The translations under genes and the position numbers were made by a program. The notes below the pieces were generated by a model. It was not told the DNA's origin. It ran no database searches and saw nothing but the letters and a program-made list of their open reading frames with translations. From assembly GCA_003559585.1 (NCBI GenBank), contig PWKX01000061.1:1-8801 (forward strand): a stretch of DNA of 8,801 bases, read 5' to 3'. Source of the stretch: Mollicutes bacterium. Lineage in GTDB: Bacteria > Bacillota_I > Bacilli_A > Izemoplasmatales > Izemoplasmataceae. Of the stretch, positions 1 through 6,455 are shown piece by piece. The number at the start of each line of letters is the position of its first letter. The first letter of the stretch is position 1.

Positions 1-36
1 ATTTACCAAGCTTTAAAGGATACCATCAATGGATAA
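1..36 (+). CDS. ylxR: C-terminal tail of YlxR-like protein (partial)
   Basis: The frame beginning at base 1 is open for 11 codons (ends ALKDTING) and stops at TAA 34-36, overlapping the start of the next gene by 8 bp. A short helical end followed directly by ylxQ and infB is what the conserved nusA-ylxR-ylxQ-infB order predicts, so I read it as the last residues of YlxR (DUF448 RNA-binding family). The identification rests on gene order, because 11 residues carry no motif. The 5' part lies outside the window. Confidence 0.55.
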   Translation: MYQALKDTING

Positions 37-310
37 AACCCTTAGCATTTTAGGCATTGGCATGCGAAAAGGCGATGTGATTATCGGCAGTAAGCAAGTC
101 ATCGATGCCATAAAAAAACATAAAAACTTAGCCGTCTTTATGGCGAGTGATACCGAACAAAACACACGCAAAAAAATCATAGACAAAACAACAAGTTACG
201 GCATATACCTTAATCATACACACACAAGCGAAGCCTTATCAAATGCCGTAGGCAAATCACACATCAAAGTTTTGGCTCTTAAGGAGAAAGACTTACGTGT
301 GCCACGATAA
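29..310 (+). CDS. ylxQ: L7Ae-family RNA-binding protein YlxQ
   Basis: This 93-residue protein has the size and layout of YlxQ, a small cytoplasmic protein of the ribosomal L7Ae/L30e/S12e/Gadd45 fold that binds kink-turn-like RNA. Visible family features are a G-M-R-K-G-D-V-I-I-G stretch at residues 11-20, an A-x-D-T-E-x-N-T-R-K-K segment at about 39-49 (the usual N-T-x-K-K after the second strand), and a late E-A-L-S-N-A-V-G-K turn at 68-76, the counterpart of the common LG-x-x-x-GK element. The start is ATG 29, with an AAAGGA ribosome site at 15-20. It overlaps the ylxR tail upstream and lies 24 bp before infB, so it should be co-transcribed with both. The precise role of YlxQ is not established. 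It is probably an accessory factor in rRNA or ribosome maturation. Confidence 0.85.
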   Translation: MDKTLSILGIGMRKGDVIIGSKQVIDAIKKHKNLAVFMASDTEQNTRKKIIDKTTSYGIYLNHTHTSEALSNAVGKSHIKVLALKEKDLRVPR

Positions 311-334
311 GTAAACTAAGAAAGAGGTGGTTTC

Positions 335-2140
335 ATGGCTAAAAAAACCAATAAAGAAACCCGAAAAGCGAACATCCCTGAGAAACAAGGTCAAGATGTG
401 ATTATTTACAAACCAGAGATGACTGTAACCATGCTGGCAAACAATTTAAATGTCCCTGTCACCGAGGTTATTAAAAAGTTGATGGGACTAGGCATCATGG
501 CCAATCAAAATCAAACCTTAGAAAAAGAAACGGTTGAGTTATTAGCACTTGAATATGACAAAGCCGTTGAAGATGAAGTTGTTACCGATACCACAAGATT
601 TGAAGAAATGATCTTTGGTGATGATGAAGAAGATTTAGTGGGCAGACCACCTGTGGTTACCATCATGGGTCACGTTGACCACGGGAAGACAACCTTGCTT
701 GACACGATTAGAAATGCACGTGTCACAGAAGGTGAAGCCGGTGGCATCACCCAGCACATCGGAGCTTATCAATACACTAAAAACAATAAAACGATTACCT
801 TTATCGATACACCTGGCCATGCAGCTTTCACTGAAATGCGTGCTAGAGGGGCGAAAATTACCGATATTACCATTTTAGTGGTGGCGGCCGATGACGGTGT
901 CATGCCACAAACCCGTGAAGCGATTGATCATGCGAAAGCCGCTGGTTGTCCGATCATCATCGCTGTGAATAAAATGGATGTACCTGGTGCTAACCCAGAT
1001 AAAGTTAAACAAGAACTCGCTGAATTCAACTTAATCCCAGAAGACTGGGGCGGCGACACCATTTTTGTTGAAATGTCAGCGTTAAAAGGTGAAGGCGTTG
1101 AAGACCTCATTGAAATGATCTTGCTTACCGCTGAAATCGAAGAATTCAAAGCCAATCCTAACCGTTTAGCTGTGGGGACGGTTATTGAAAGTGAACTCGA
1201 TAAAGGCCGTGGACCTGTGGCGACGTTACTTGTTCAAAATGGGACGTTAAAAATCGGTGACACGTTAGTGGTTGGGGATACTTTCGGTCGTGTTAGAGCG
1301 ATGCATGATGACTTTGGTCGTTCATTAGAAACGGCTGAACCATCAAAAGCTGTGGAAGTAATTGGCTTAAACGATGTCCCACAAGCTGGTGACCCGTTTA
1401 TGGTATTTTCTGATGATAAAGAAGCCCGTCAAGTCAGTGAAAAACGTACCCATCGTACGTGGAGTGAAGAGCGCGGGTTTGGCAAAGCGATGAACTTAGA
1501 TGAGTTATTCGAAAACTTAAATAAAGGCGACATTAAAACCTTACCAGTCATCATTAAAGGTGACACCCATGGTTCCATTGAAGCTTTAAAAGGCAGTTTA
1601 GAAACGATTGATGTCGAAGGCGCCAATGTTGAAGTGATTCGCTCAAGCGTTGGGACCATCACGGAAACAGATGTTAGTCTTGCCTTAGCCAGTGGGGCTA
1701 TTATCATCGGCTTTAACGTTAGACCAAATGCAGCGGTTAGAGATACCGCTAGAAATAACGGCGTTGAAATCCGTCTTTACAACATCATCTATAAAACCAT
1801 TGAAGACATTGAAAACGCGATGAAAGGGCTACTCGATCCTGAATTCGAAGAAGTCATCACCGGTCAAGCTGAAGTTAGAGAAACGTTTAAAGTCTCAAAA
1901 GTCGGTACGATTGCCGGTAGTTATGTCACCGATGGTTTCATCGAACGGGATGCCTTAGTGCGTGTTTTAAGAGATGGCGTGGTTGTTTATGAAGGCAAAC
2001 TATCAAGTTTGAAACGTTTCAAAGATGACGTCAAAGAAGTTAGACAAGGCTATGAATGTGGGATCACCATTGAAAACTTTAACGATATTAAAAAAGGTGA
2101 TATCATAGAAGCATCACATATGAAGGAGATGGAACGCTAA
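335..2140 (+). CDS. infB: Translation initiation factor IF-2
   Basis: IF-2 is the GTPase that places fMet-tRNA on the 30S subunit and promotes subunit joining. Residues about 26-75 form one IF2N-type helical domain. The G domain starts near residue 104 and shows G1 GHVDHGKT (112-119), G2 GGITQ (136-140), G3 DTPGH (158-162), G4 NKMD (212-215) and G5 SAL (248-250). Domain II follows from about 278, then domain III from about 395, and the C-terminal fMet-tRNA-binding barrel from about 510 to the end. At 601 residues it lacks the long charged N-terminal extension of E. coli IF-2 (890) and is shorter than the B. subtilis protein (716), as is common in reduced Bacillota genomes. ATG 335 follows AAAGAGGTGG at 321-330. 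The stop TAA shares its last A with the rbfA start codon, so the two are translationally linked. The motif set makes this call certain. Confidence 0.98.
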   Translation: MAKKTNKETRKANIPEKQGQDVIIYKPEMTVTMLANNLNVPVTEVIKKLMGLGIMANQNQTLEKETVELLALEYDKAVEDEVVTDTTRFEEMIFGDDEEDLVGRPPVVTIMGHVDHGKTTLLDTIRNARVTEGEAGGITQHIGAYQYTKNNKTITFIDTPGHAAFTEMRARGAKITDITILVVAADDGVMPQTREAIDHAKAAGCPIIIAVNKMDVPGANPDKVKQELAEFNLIPEDWGGDTIFVEMSALKGEGVEDLIEMILLTAEIEEFKANPNRLAVGTVIESELDKGRGPVATLLVQNGTLKIGDTLVVGDTFGRVRAMHDDFGRSLETAEPSKAVEVIGLNDVPQAGDPFMVFSDDKEARQVSEKRTHRTWSEERGFGKAMNLDELFENLNKGDIKTLPVIIKGDTHGSIEALKGSLETIDVEGANVEVIRSSVGTITETDVSLALASGAIIIGFNVRPNAAVRDTARNNGVEIRLYNIIYKTIEDIENAMKGLLDPEFEEVITGQAEVRETFKVSKVGTIAGSYVTDGFIERDALVRVLRDGVVVYEGKLSSLKRFKDDVKEVRQGYECGITIENFNDIKKGDIIEASHMKEMER

Positions 2141-2493
2141 TGCCGAAAATCGAGAGACTCGAAAGTGACATTAAACGTGCCGTATCGATCATCTTAAGAC
2201 AAGATGTGAAACATCCAATGGTCAACTTTGTTACCATCACAGCGGTCGATTTAACCAACGATTTATCTTACCTTACCCTTTACTACACCGCTTTAGATGA
2301 TGATGAAGGCAAGCGCAAAGAAATTGCCCAAGCCCTAGATAAATCTAGTGCCTTTATCCGCACGACCTTGGCTCAACGTGTGAAATTAAGAAAAATGCCA
2401 CAACTTAGATTTAAATACGATACATCCTTAGAAACTGGTAACCGCATAGAACGCGGCTTAAAATCAGTTATGGATGATCATGAAGAAAAATAA
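2140..2493 (+). CDS. rbfA: Ribosome-binding factor A
   Basis: RbfA is a single KH-type domain protein that binds the 30S subunit near helix 1 of 16S rRNA and assists late maturation. The 117 residues match the family in length and order: N-terminal basic helix with R-A-V-S-I-I-L-R (13-20), H-P-M-V-N-F-V-T-I-T (25-34), the strand D-L-S-Y-L-T-L-Y-Y (41-49), the helix kink region around S-S-A-F-I-R (69-74), and V-K-L-R-K-M-P-Q-L-R-F (81-91) leading to the G-N-R-I-E end (100-104). At the kink, where an Ala-x-Gly is common, this protein has Ser-Ser-Ala. The start ATG overlaps the infB stop by one base (TAATG), with AAGGAGA at 2123-2129 inside infB as its ribosome site. Its stop codon sits inside the operon's terminator hairpin. 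Confidence 0.95.
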   Translation: MPKIERLESDIKRAVSIILRQDVKHPMVNFVTITAVDLTNDLSYLTLYYTALDDDEGKRKEIAQALDKSSAFIRTTLAQRVKLRKMPQLRFKYDTSLETGNRIERGLKSVMDDHEEK

Positions 2494-2515
2494 AAGCCAT
2501 CGTGCTTTTATTTTT
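2486..2515 (+). terminator. Intrinsic terminator closing the infB-rbfA operon
   Basis: The arms AAAAATAAAAGC (2486-2497) and GCTTTTATTTTT (2504-2515) are perfectly complementary over 12 bp around a six-base loop CATCGT. The right arm supplies the T-rich tail. The left arm contains the rbfA stop codon TAA (2491-2493). The stem is A/T-rich with only two G-C pairs at the loop end, so termination may be incomplete. That would matter because uvrC begins only 23 bp downstream. Confidence 0.7.
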
Positions 2516-2522
2516 CAAATAC

Positions 2523-2534
2523 AAAGATGGTGAT
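2523..2534 (+). promoter_or_regulatory. Ribosome binding site that sets a TTG start for uvrC
   Basis: AAAGATGGTGAT differs from the ideal AAAGGAGGTGAT at only two positions, and its GGTGAT half can pair fully with the conserved 16S 3' end. It lies four bases before TTG 2539. The next gene has the same arrangement: GGTGAT at 4303-4308, four bases, then ATG 4313. The upstream ATG codons at 2527 and 2533 lie inside this site and have no Shine-Dalgarno sequence of their own. Confidence 0.6.
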
Positions 2535-2538
2535 GCGT

Positions 2539-4299
2539 TTGATTAAAGATAAATTAGCCCACGTACCTCATAAACCTGGATCATATCAAATGAAAGATTT
2601 AGAGGGCAACATCATTTATGTCGGCAAGGCTAAAGACTTAAAAAATCGCCTATCCAGCTATTTCACTGGCTCACATGATTATAAAACCACCAAGATGTTA
2701 ACACAAGTGGTGGATTTTGATATCATCATCACCGCCAGTGAACTAGAAGCGTTTATCTTGGAATTAGATCTTATTAAAAAGCACCAACCACGCTACAACA
2801 TCCTATTGACCGATGATAAAAGTTATCCTTACATTGAAATCACAAAAGAAAAACATCCGAAACTCGTCGTCACCAGACGTGTTAAGAAAAAACATCGCAA
2901 CCTATTTGGCCCCTACCCAAACGTCAAAGCCGCTAGAGATACCATCCAAATCTTAAACAAACTCTACCCGCTTAGAAAATGTCAAAAACTACCAAACGAA
3001 CCTTGCTTGTATTATCATCTGGGTCAATGTTTAGCACCATGTATTCATAACGTTGAACAAGAAACATACCGCGCTATTGAATCAGATATTCGAGCCTTTT
3101 TAAAAGGAAAAATAACCAACGTGGTTAAAGACCTCGAGCAAAAAATGTATCAAGCAAGCGACGCATTAGCATACGAACGGGCCAGTGAATATAAGGCATT
3201 AATCGAAGCGATTAAAACCACCACCAAAACCAAACAAGCCGTCAACATCAACGATGAAAGACCACTTGATGTGATTGGGGTGGCGAGTGAAGATTCAGCT
3301 TTAGCCCTCGTGATCTTTTTCATTAGACATGGAAAAATTACCGCCAGTGATAAACGCATCTACACCGTTGATCACGATCAAGAACAAGCCCTATCCGATT
3401 TTGTTGCTCAGTTTTACCGGACTTATCCAACCCCGCAAGAAATCATCATGCGTGACCATCCAGAAAAAAAGACCTTAGAATCATTGCTGGATGTAAAGTT
3501 GCATGTGCCTCAACGCGGTGCGAAACGCAACTTATTGGATTTAGCGGAAAAAAACGCTTTAGAAACGTTGAAACAAGAGAAAGCTTCACTCAAACAAAAA
3601 CATGCGAAAACCTTTGGATTACTCGATGAACTGGGTGAGCTCTTAGACATAAAAACCCCTTACCGAATTGAAGCATTTGATAACGCCCATTTATTTGGTA
3701 CCCATCCTGTGAGCGCGAAAGTTGTTTTTCAAAACGCCAAACCAGATAAACACGCTTACCGCAAATATAAACTGGATGATCAAGGCATCCAAGTTGGAGA
3801 TACCGATCAGATGAAAGAAGTGCTTTATCGCCGGTTTAGAAGATTATTAATGGATCAAGAACAAGCCCCTGATTTAATACTTTTAGATGGTGGCATTGCG
3901 CAGTTAAATGTGGCCAAAGCGCTAAAAGCAGAGTTTGGGTTAGATATCCCATTAGCCACCCTTGTAAAAAACGATAAACACCAAACAAGCAACTTGCTTG
4001 ATGAAGCTGGCACCACCACTGAGATTAAACCAAACAGCGAACTGTTTAGATTTTTAAGTCGTGTGCAAGAAGAAGCACACCGCTTTGCCATCACATTCCA
4101 CCAGAAAAAACGTCATCAAGGCTTGTTTGCATCTAAATTAGATGATGTTAAAGGCGTTGGTCCGAAAACCAAGCAAACCTTACTCAAAACATACAAAACC
4201 ACAGAAAACATCCTAAACGCACCTGATGAAGAATTAAAAGCCTTAGGCATTAATGAAAAAACCATTAACAACATTAAACATACTCTAAAACAATCATAA
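2539..4299 (+). CDS. uvrC: UvrABC excinuclease subunit C
   Basis: UvrC makes both incisions flanking a lesion in nucleotide excision repair, after UvrA-UvrB loading. Numbering from TTG 2539 gives 586 residues. The GIY-YIG nuclease domain covers about 8-90, with P-G-S-Y, I-I-Y-V-G-K-A-K-D-L-K-N-R and a Glu near 75 in the I-L-E-x-D-x-I-K helix. Four cysteines at 148, 156, 164 and 168 match the family cluster in ...PCLYYHLGQCLAPC. A UVR (UvrB-binding) helix pair spans about 195-228. The RNase H-like domain shows Asp381 (E-A-F-D-N-A-H), Asp450 (I-L-L-D-G-G) and His514 (E-A-H-R-F-A), the expected catalytic set. Helix-hairpin-helix motifs end the protein from about 533. In-frame ATGs at 2527 and 2533 would add 4 or 2 residues, but the ribosome site favours TTG. 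The next gene starts 13 bp downstream, so the two probably share a transcript. Confidence 0.96.
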   Translation: MIKDKLAHVPHKPGSYQMKDLEGNIIYVGKAKDLKNRLSSYFTGSHDYKTTKMLTQVVDFDIIITASELEAFILELDLIKKHQPRYNILLTDDKSYPYIEITKEKHPKLVVTRRVKKKHRNLFGPYPNVKAARDTIQILNKLYPLRKCQKLPNEPCLYYHLGQCLAPCIHNVEQETYRAIESDIRAFLKGKITNVVKDLEQKMYQASDALAYERASEYKALIEAIKTTTKTKQAVNINDERPLDVIGVASEDSALALVIFFIRHGKITASDKRIYTVDHDQEQALSDFVAQFYRTYPTPQEIIMRDHPEKKTLESLLDVKLHVPQRGAKRNLLDLAEKNALETLKQEKASLKQKHAKTFGLLDELGELLDIKTPYRIEAFDNAHLFGTHPVSAKVVFQNAKPDKHAYRKYKLDDQGIQVGDTDQMKEVLYRRFRRLLMDQEQAPDLILLDGGIAQLNVAKALKAEFGLDIPLATLVKNDKHQTSNLLDEAGTTTEIKPNSELFRFLSRVQEEAHRFAITFHQKKRHQGLFASKLDDVKGVGPKTKQTLLKTYKTTENILNAPDEELKALGINEKTINNIKHTLKQS

Positions 4300-4312
4300 A
4301 ATGGTGATCTGA

Positions 4313-5182
4313 ATGATATATGGAAAAATTAAACACGTGGATATCCTCAATAGAACAATATCTTTAAACCACAAAGGCCGACAACATACCCTTTATTTTC
4401 AACGTGCCATGTTTAACAAATTTCAAAAGTTTTTACTAGCGGGCACTTATCTTGTCCTTAACACCACCATCATCACCCGTAAAAATAAAGATAAGCGTGA
4501 AACCGTCACCCAAGTGATTAAAATCACCAGACCTCACCCACGCGGTGTACGGTTGCTTTATTCTTTTAGACAACTGCAAACTGAAACCAAACAGTTTATC
4601 AATAGTCTTAACAATAAACTGTTCTTAGACTTTGAGATGAGCATGCATCCATACACCGTTGATAAACAGTTTGTTCAAGAAATCATTCAAGTCGGCTATG
4701 TATTAGAAGACGCGAAGGGAAACGTGTTGAAACGTAAAAAAATGTGTGTTAAACCGACCAGACATAAACGCTTAAGCAAACGCACATTAAAGTTTTTAGA
4801 TTTAACCCAAAGTGATGTCGATGAAGGCGTGTCGTACAAAACGTTTTATCATCACTTAAAAGCCATCATCGAAGCCCATCGTCCCGCCATCATTGTTTGG
4901 GGTCGTAACGACGGACTTTCATTAAACGAATCATACCGGCTTAACCAAGTGAAACCCTTAAATCATCAAACACGGTTTGTGAACTTACTCAAACTTCACA
5001 AAAATTATTTTCATGTTAAAAACGACATCGGACTTAAAACCGCTTATGAAATGTATGGTCACAACATGCCTGAACAACGGCATGATGCCTTAGAAGATGC
5101 TTTTATGACACGAGATATATTTCACGGCTTTAAACGTCATATGAATGACCCTGAAAACCACCCTGTAAACCTTAAAAGATAA
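4313..5182 (+). CDS. DEDDh 3'-5' exonuclease (ERI1/KapD-like) with an extra N-terminal domain
   Basis: Residues about 102-275 form an RNase T/DnaQ-type DEDDh exonuclease domain. Exo I is L-F-L-D-F-E-M with Asp106 and Glu108. Exo II lies in W-G-R-N-D-G-L-S-L-N (Asp200). Exo III is R-H-D-A-L-E-D-A with His257 and Asp262. The stretch L-S-x-R-T-L-K-F-L-D-L-T-Q-S-D-V-D-E-G-V-S-Y (154-175) and the opening E-I-I-Q-V-G-Y-V resemble the ERI1/KapD branch, whose members trim RNA. All five metal-coordinating and general-base positions are present, so it should be active. Residues 1-95 are an additional, basic, probably beta-rich segment (G-K-I-K-H-V-D-I-L-N-R-T-I-S-L), perhaps an OB-like nucleic-acid-binding domain; that part is inference. 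ATG 4313 follows GGTGAT by four bases. It probably shares a transcript with uvrC and is followed by a terminator. Substrate (RNA or DNA) cannot be told from the sequence. Confidence 0.82.
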   Translation: MIYGKIKHVDILNRTISLNHKGRQHTLYFQRAMFNKFQKFLLAGTYLVLNTTIITRKNKDKRETVTQVIKITRPHPRGVRLLYSFRQLQTETKQFINSLNNKLFLDFEMSMHPYTVDKQFVQEIIQVGYVLEDAKGNVLKRKKMCVKPTRHKRLSKRTLKFLDLTQSDVDEGVSYKTFYHHLKAIIEAHRPAIIVWGRNDGLSLNESYRLNQVKPLNHQTRFVNLLKLHKNYFHVKNDIGLKTAYEMYGHNMPEQRHDALEDAFMTRDIFHGFKRHMNDPENHPVNLKR

Positions 5183-5208
5183 AGTGTCGTTAGACGCTTT
5201 TTCTTTTT
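5181..5208 (+). terminator. Intrinsic terminator after the exonuclease gene
   Basis: AAAGTGTC (5181-5188) pairs with GACGCTTT (5193-5200) over 8 bp, including one G-U pair, around a GTTA tetraloop. It is followed by TTCTTTTT (5201-5208). The stem starts within the TAA stop codon (5180-5182) of the exonuclease gene. It separates the uvrC unit from the next gene, which has its own promoter. Confidence 0.75.
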
Positions 5209-5220
5209 AAGTAAATCAAT

Positions 5221-5226
5221 TATAAT
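5221..5226 (+). promoter_or_regulatory. Sigma-A type -10 box (TATAAT) for the galactokinase-like gene
   Basis: A perfect TATAAT lies 12 bp after the T-tract of the preceding terminator. At a 17-bp spacing the -35 position (5198-5203) reads TTTTTC, which is a poor match, and there is no TG extension. A transcript from here would start near 5232, leaving a leader of roughly 20 bases that contains the AAAGGAGG ribosome site at 5239-5246. Confidence 0.6.
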
Positions 5227-5238
5227 AGAAGTAACATG

Positions 5239-5246
5239 AAAGGAGG
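5239..5246 (+). promoter_or_regulatory. Ribosome binding site that decides the start at ATG 5254
   Basis: AAAGGAGG is the ideal Shine-Dalgarno sequence and lies seven bases before ATG 5254. An in-frame ATG at 5236 begins just before this site and has no ribosome site of its own. It would also code the Shine-Dalgarno as Lys-Gly-Gly, so it is almost certainly not the start. Confidence 0.85.
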
Positions 5247-5253
5247 CACACCT

Positions 5254-6414
5254 ATGATAGATACTGTGATCAATAAACACGTGAAACACTTTGGTCATCA
5301 ACCCACCGCTCAGTATTTTTCACCCGCAAGCTTGCTTGTGCTTGGGGACATGTCTGATGTCTTGAAAGGAAAAGTGTTGACGTTTGCCTTAAATAAAGGC
5401 TTATTTGCGGCGGTTCATCCCAGAGAGGACCATCATTTATCGGTCGTGCTTGATTTTCATGAAAAACCGGTTAGTTTCACCATTGACTTATCTAACCCCT
5501 TAACAGATGATTCAAGTATTTATCAACGTTTAATCGTTAGTATTTTAAGAAAACTACAATATGAAGGTTATCGCGTAAAAAAAGGGTTGAACATCAGTGT
5601 GACCGCCTCAAAAAGCTTGCCCAAAAACTTAGGGTTTCATGCGGCGTATGAGACCTTGTTTATGTTGGTGTTTGTTAAGCAAAACCAACTGAAATTAAGT
5701 GATAGTAAACAAGCGCGTTATGCGTATGAAGCTGAAAAATCACTCGGTGAGTTAAGCAGTAACATCGCGCATCAATTCACTTGTTACTTCGCTAAAAAAC
5801 ATCATTTTTTACTGCTAGATACGAAAACCATGACACATGAAAACATCCCGTATCAATCAACGAATTTACCAGGGTTAATGATTTTTGTAAACCGCCCTAA
5901 GTTTATATTAAACGCGGATATCGTTGAACGGTTAAAGGCTATTCAAAAAGCCACAGAAGCCATCAAACAAATAAGAGCAATCACGGCGTTAACCGATTTA
6001 ACGTTTACCGATTTTAATCGTTTAAAAAAACATATCAAACCGCAACACCGCGCTTATGCTGAACATGTGATGTTTGAACAAGAACGCATTGAACAAGCGG
6101 TTGAGTTTCTTAAAGACCAAGATTATATCATGTTCACCGATACCTTAGAACAATCCCAAAATTCACTTAAACATCTTTATGGCATATCCAATCAATATTA
6201 CGAAGACATCTTAAAACAAATGTATGATGTGAACACCATTGGTGCGCGTATTGGTAATATTGGGTATGAGCAAATCATCATTGCTTATTTCGAAAAAGAC
6301 CGTGTGCCTAAAAACTTTGATGCTTTTAGAAAACATTTCTATGCGCACTATAAAAAAGATTTAGATATTCAACCGATTGTAACGGGCGATCATCTTACGG
6401 CTATCAAAAAATAA
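5254..6414 (+). CDS. Galactokinase-related GHMP protein lacking catalytic motifs (probable pseudokinase)
   Basis: The 386-residue protein aligns by eye with galactokinase from end to end. Residues 20-39 sit where the signature AP-G-R-V-N-L-I-G-E-H-T-D-Y-N-G-G belongs but read S-P-A-S-L-L-V-L-G-D-M-S-D-V. The catalytic Arg is Ser26, His is Met33 and Tyr is Val36, while Asp35 survives. The ATP-binding GLSSSA loop is G-F-H-A-A (127-131). The catalytic Asp of the G-I-M-D-Q-F element is His173 in N-I-A-H-Q-F (170-175). The third motif, G-A-R-M-T-G-A-G-F-G-G-C, is G-A-R-I-G-N-I-G-Y-E-Q (330-340). Ancestry is clear from L-L-L-D-T-K-T (186-192), A-E-H-V-M-F-E-Q-E-R-I (269-279), the Q-S-Q-N-S-L segment (300-305) and the C-terminal G-D-H-L-T-A-I. 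The frame is fully open with a good ribosome site, promoter and terminator, so it is not an obvious pseudogene. Loss of ATP- and sugar-binding residues argues against kinase activity. A sensing or scaffold role is possible but not shown. Confidence 0.8.
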   Translation: MIDTVINKHVKHFGHQPTAQYFSPASLLVLGDMSDVLKGKVLTFALNKGLFAAVHPREDHHLSVVLDFHEKPVSFTIDLSNPLTDDSSIYQRLIVSILRKLQYEGYRVKKGLNISVTASKSLPKNLGFHAAYETLFMLVFVKQNQLKLSDSKQARYAYEAEKSLGELSSNIAHQFTCYFAKKHHFLLLDTKTMTHENIPYQSTNLPGLMIFVNRPKFILNADIVERLKAIQKATEAIKQIRAITALTDLTFTDFNRLKKHIKPQHRAYAEHVMFEQERIEQAVEFLKDQDYIMFTDTLEQSQNSLKHLYGISNQYYEDILKQMYDVNTIGARIGNIGYEQIIIAYFEKDRVPKNFDAFRKHFYAHYKKDLDIQPIVTGDHLTAIKK

Positions 6415-6436
6415 AGGCTCTTTTAGGGCCTTTTTT
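6413..6436 (+). terminator. Intrinsic terminator after the galactokinase-like gene
   Basis: AAAGGCTC (6413-6420) pairs with GGGCCTTT (6426-6433) over 8 bp, including one U-G pair, around a TTTTA loop. T bases run on to 6436. The stem begins within the TAA stop (6412-6414). I see no convincing -10 box between here and the next start at 6456, so expression of the following genes may depend on readthrough or on a promoter inside the upstream gene. Confidence 0.75.
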
Positions 6437-6455
6437 CAAAAAAAGGAGATTTTAT

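Noticed and set aside
635..1707. Several antisense and out-of-frame open stretches across infB
   Set aside because: They lie inside a fully conserved IF-2 reading frame, lack ribosome sites and encode low-complexity Ser/Leu-rich or otherwise unrecognisable sequence.
5236..5253. Start of the galactokinase-like protein at ATG 5236
   Set aside because: It would translate through the ideal AAAGGAGG ribosome site and would itself have only a few bases of leader. ATG 5254 is seven bases after that site.
5254..6414. Calling the 5254 gene an active galactokinase (galK)
   Set aside because: The catalytic Arg and Asp, the ATP loop serines and the glycine-rich third motif are all replaced, so the symbol and reaction would be misleading.
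6437..6455. A promoter between the 6436 terminator and the DUF1294 gene
   Set aside because: The 19 bases hold only an A-rich run and the ribosome site. TTTATA at 6451-6456 runs into the start codon and could not drive this gene.
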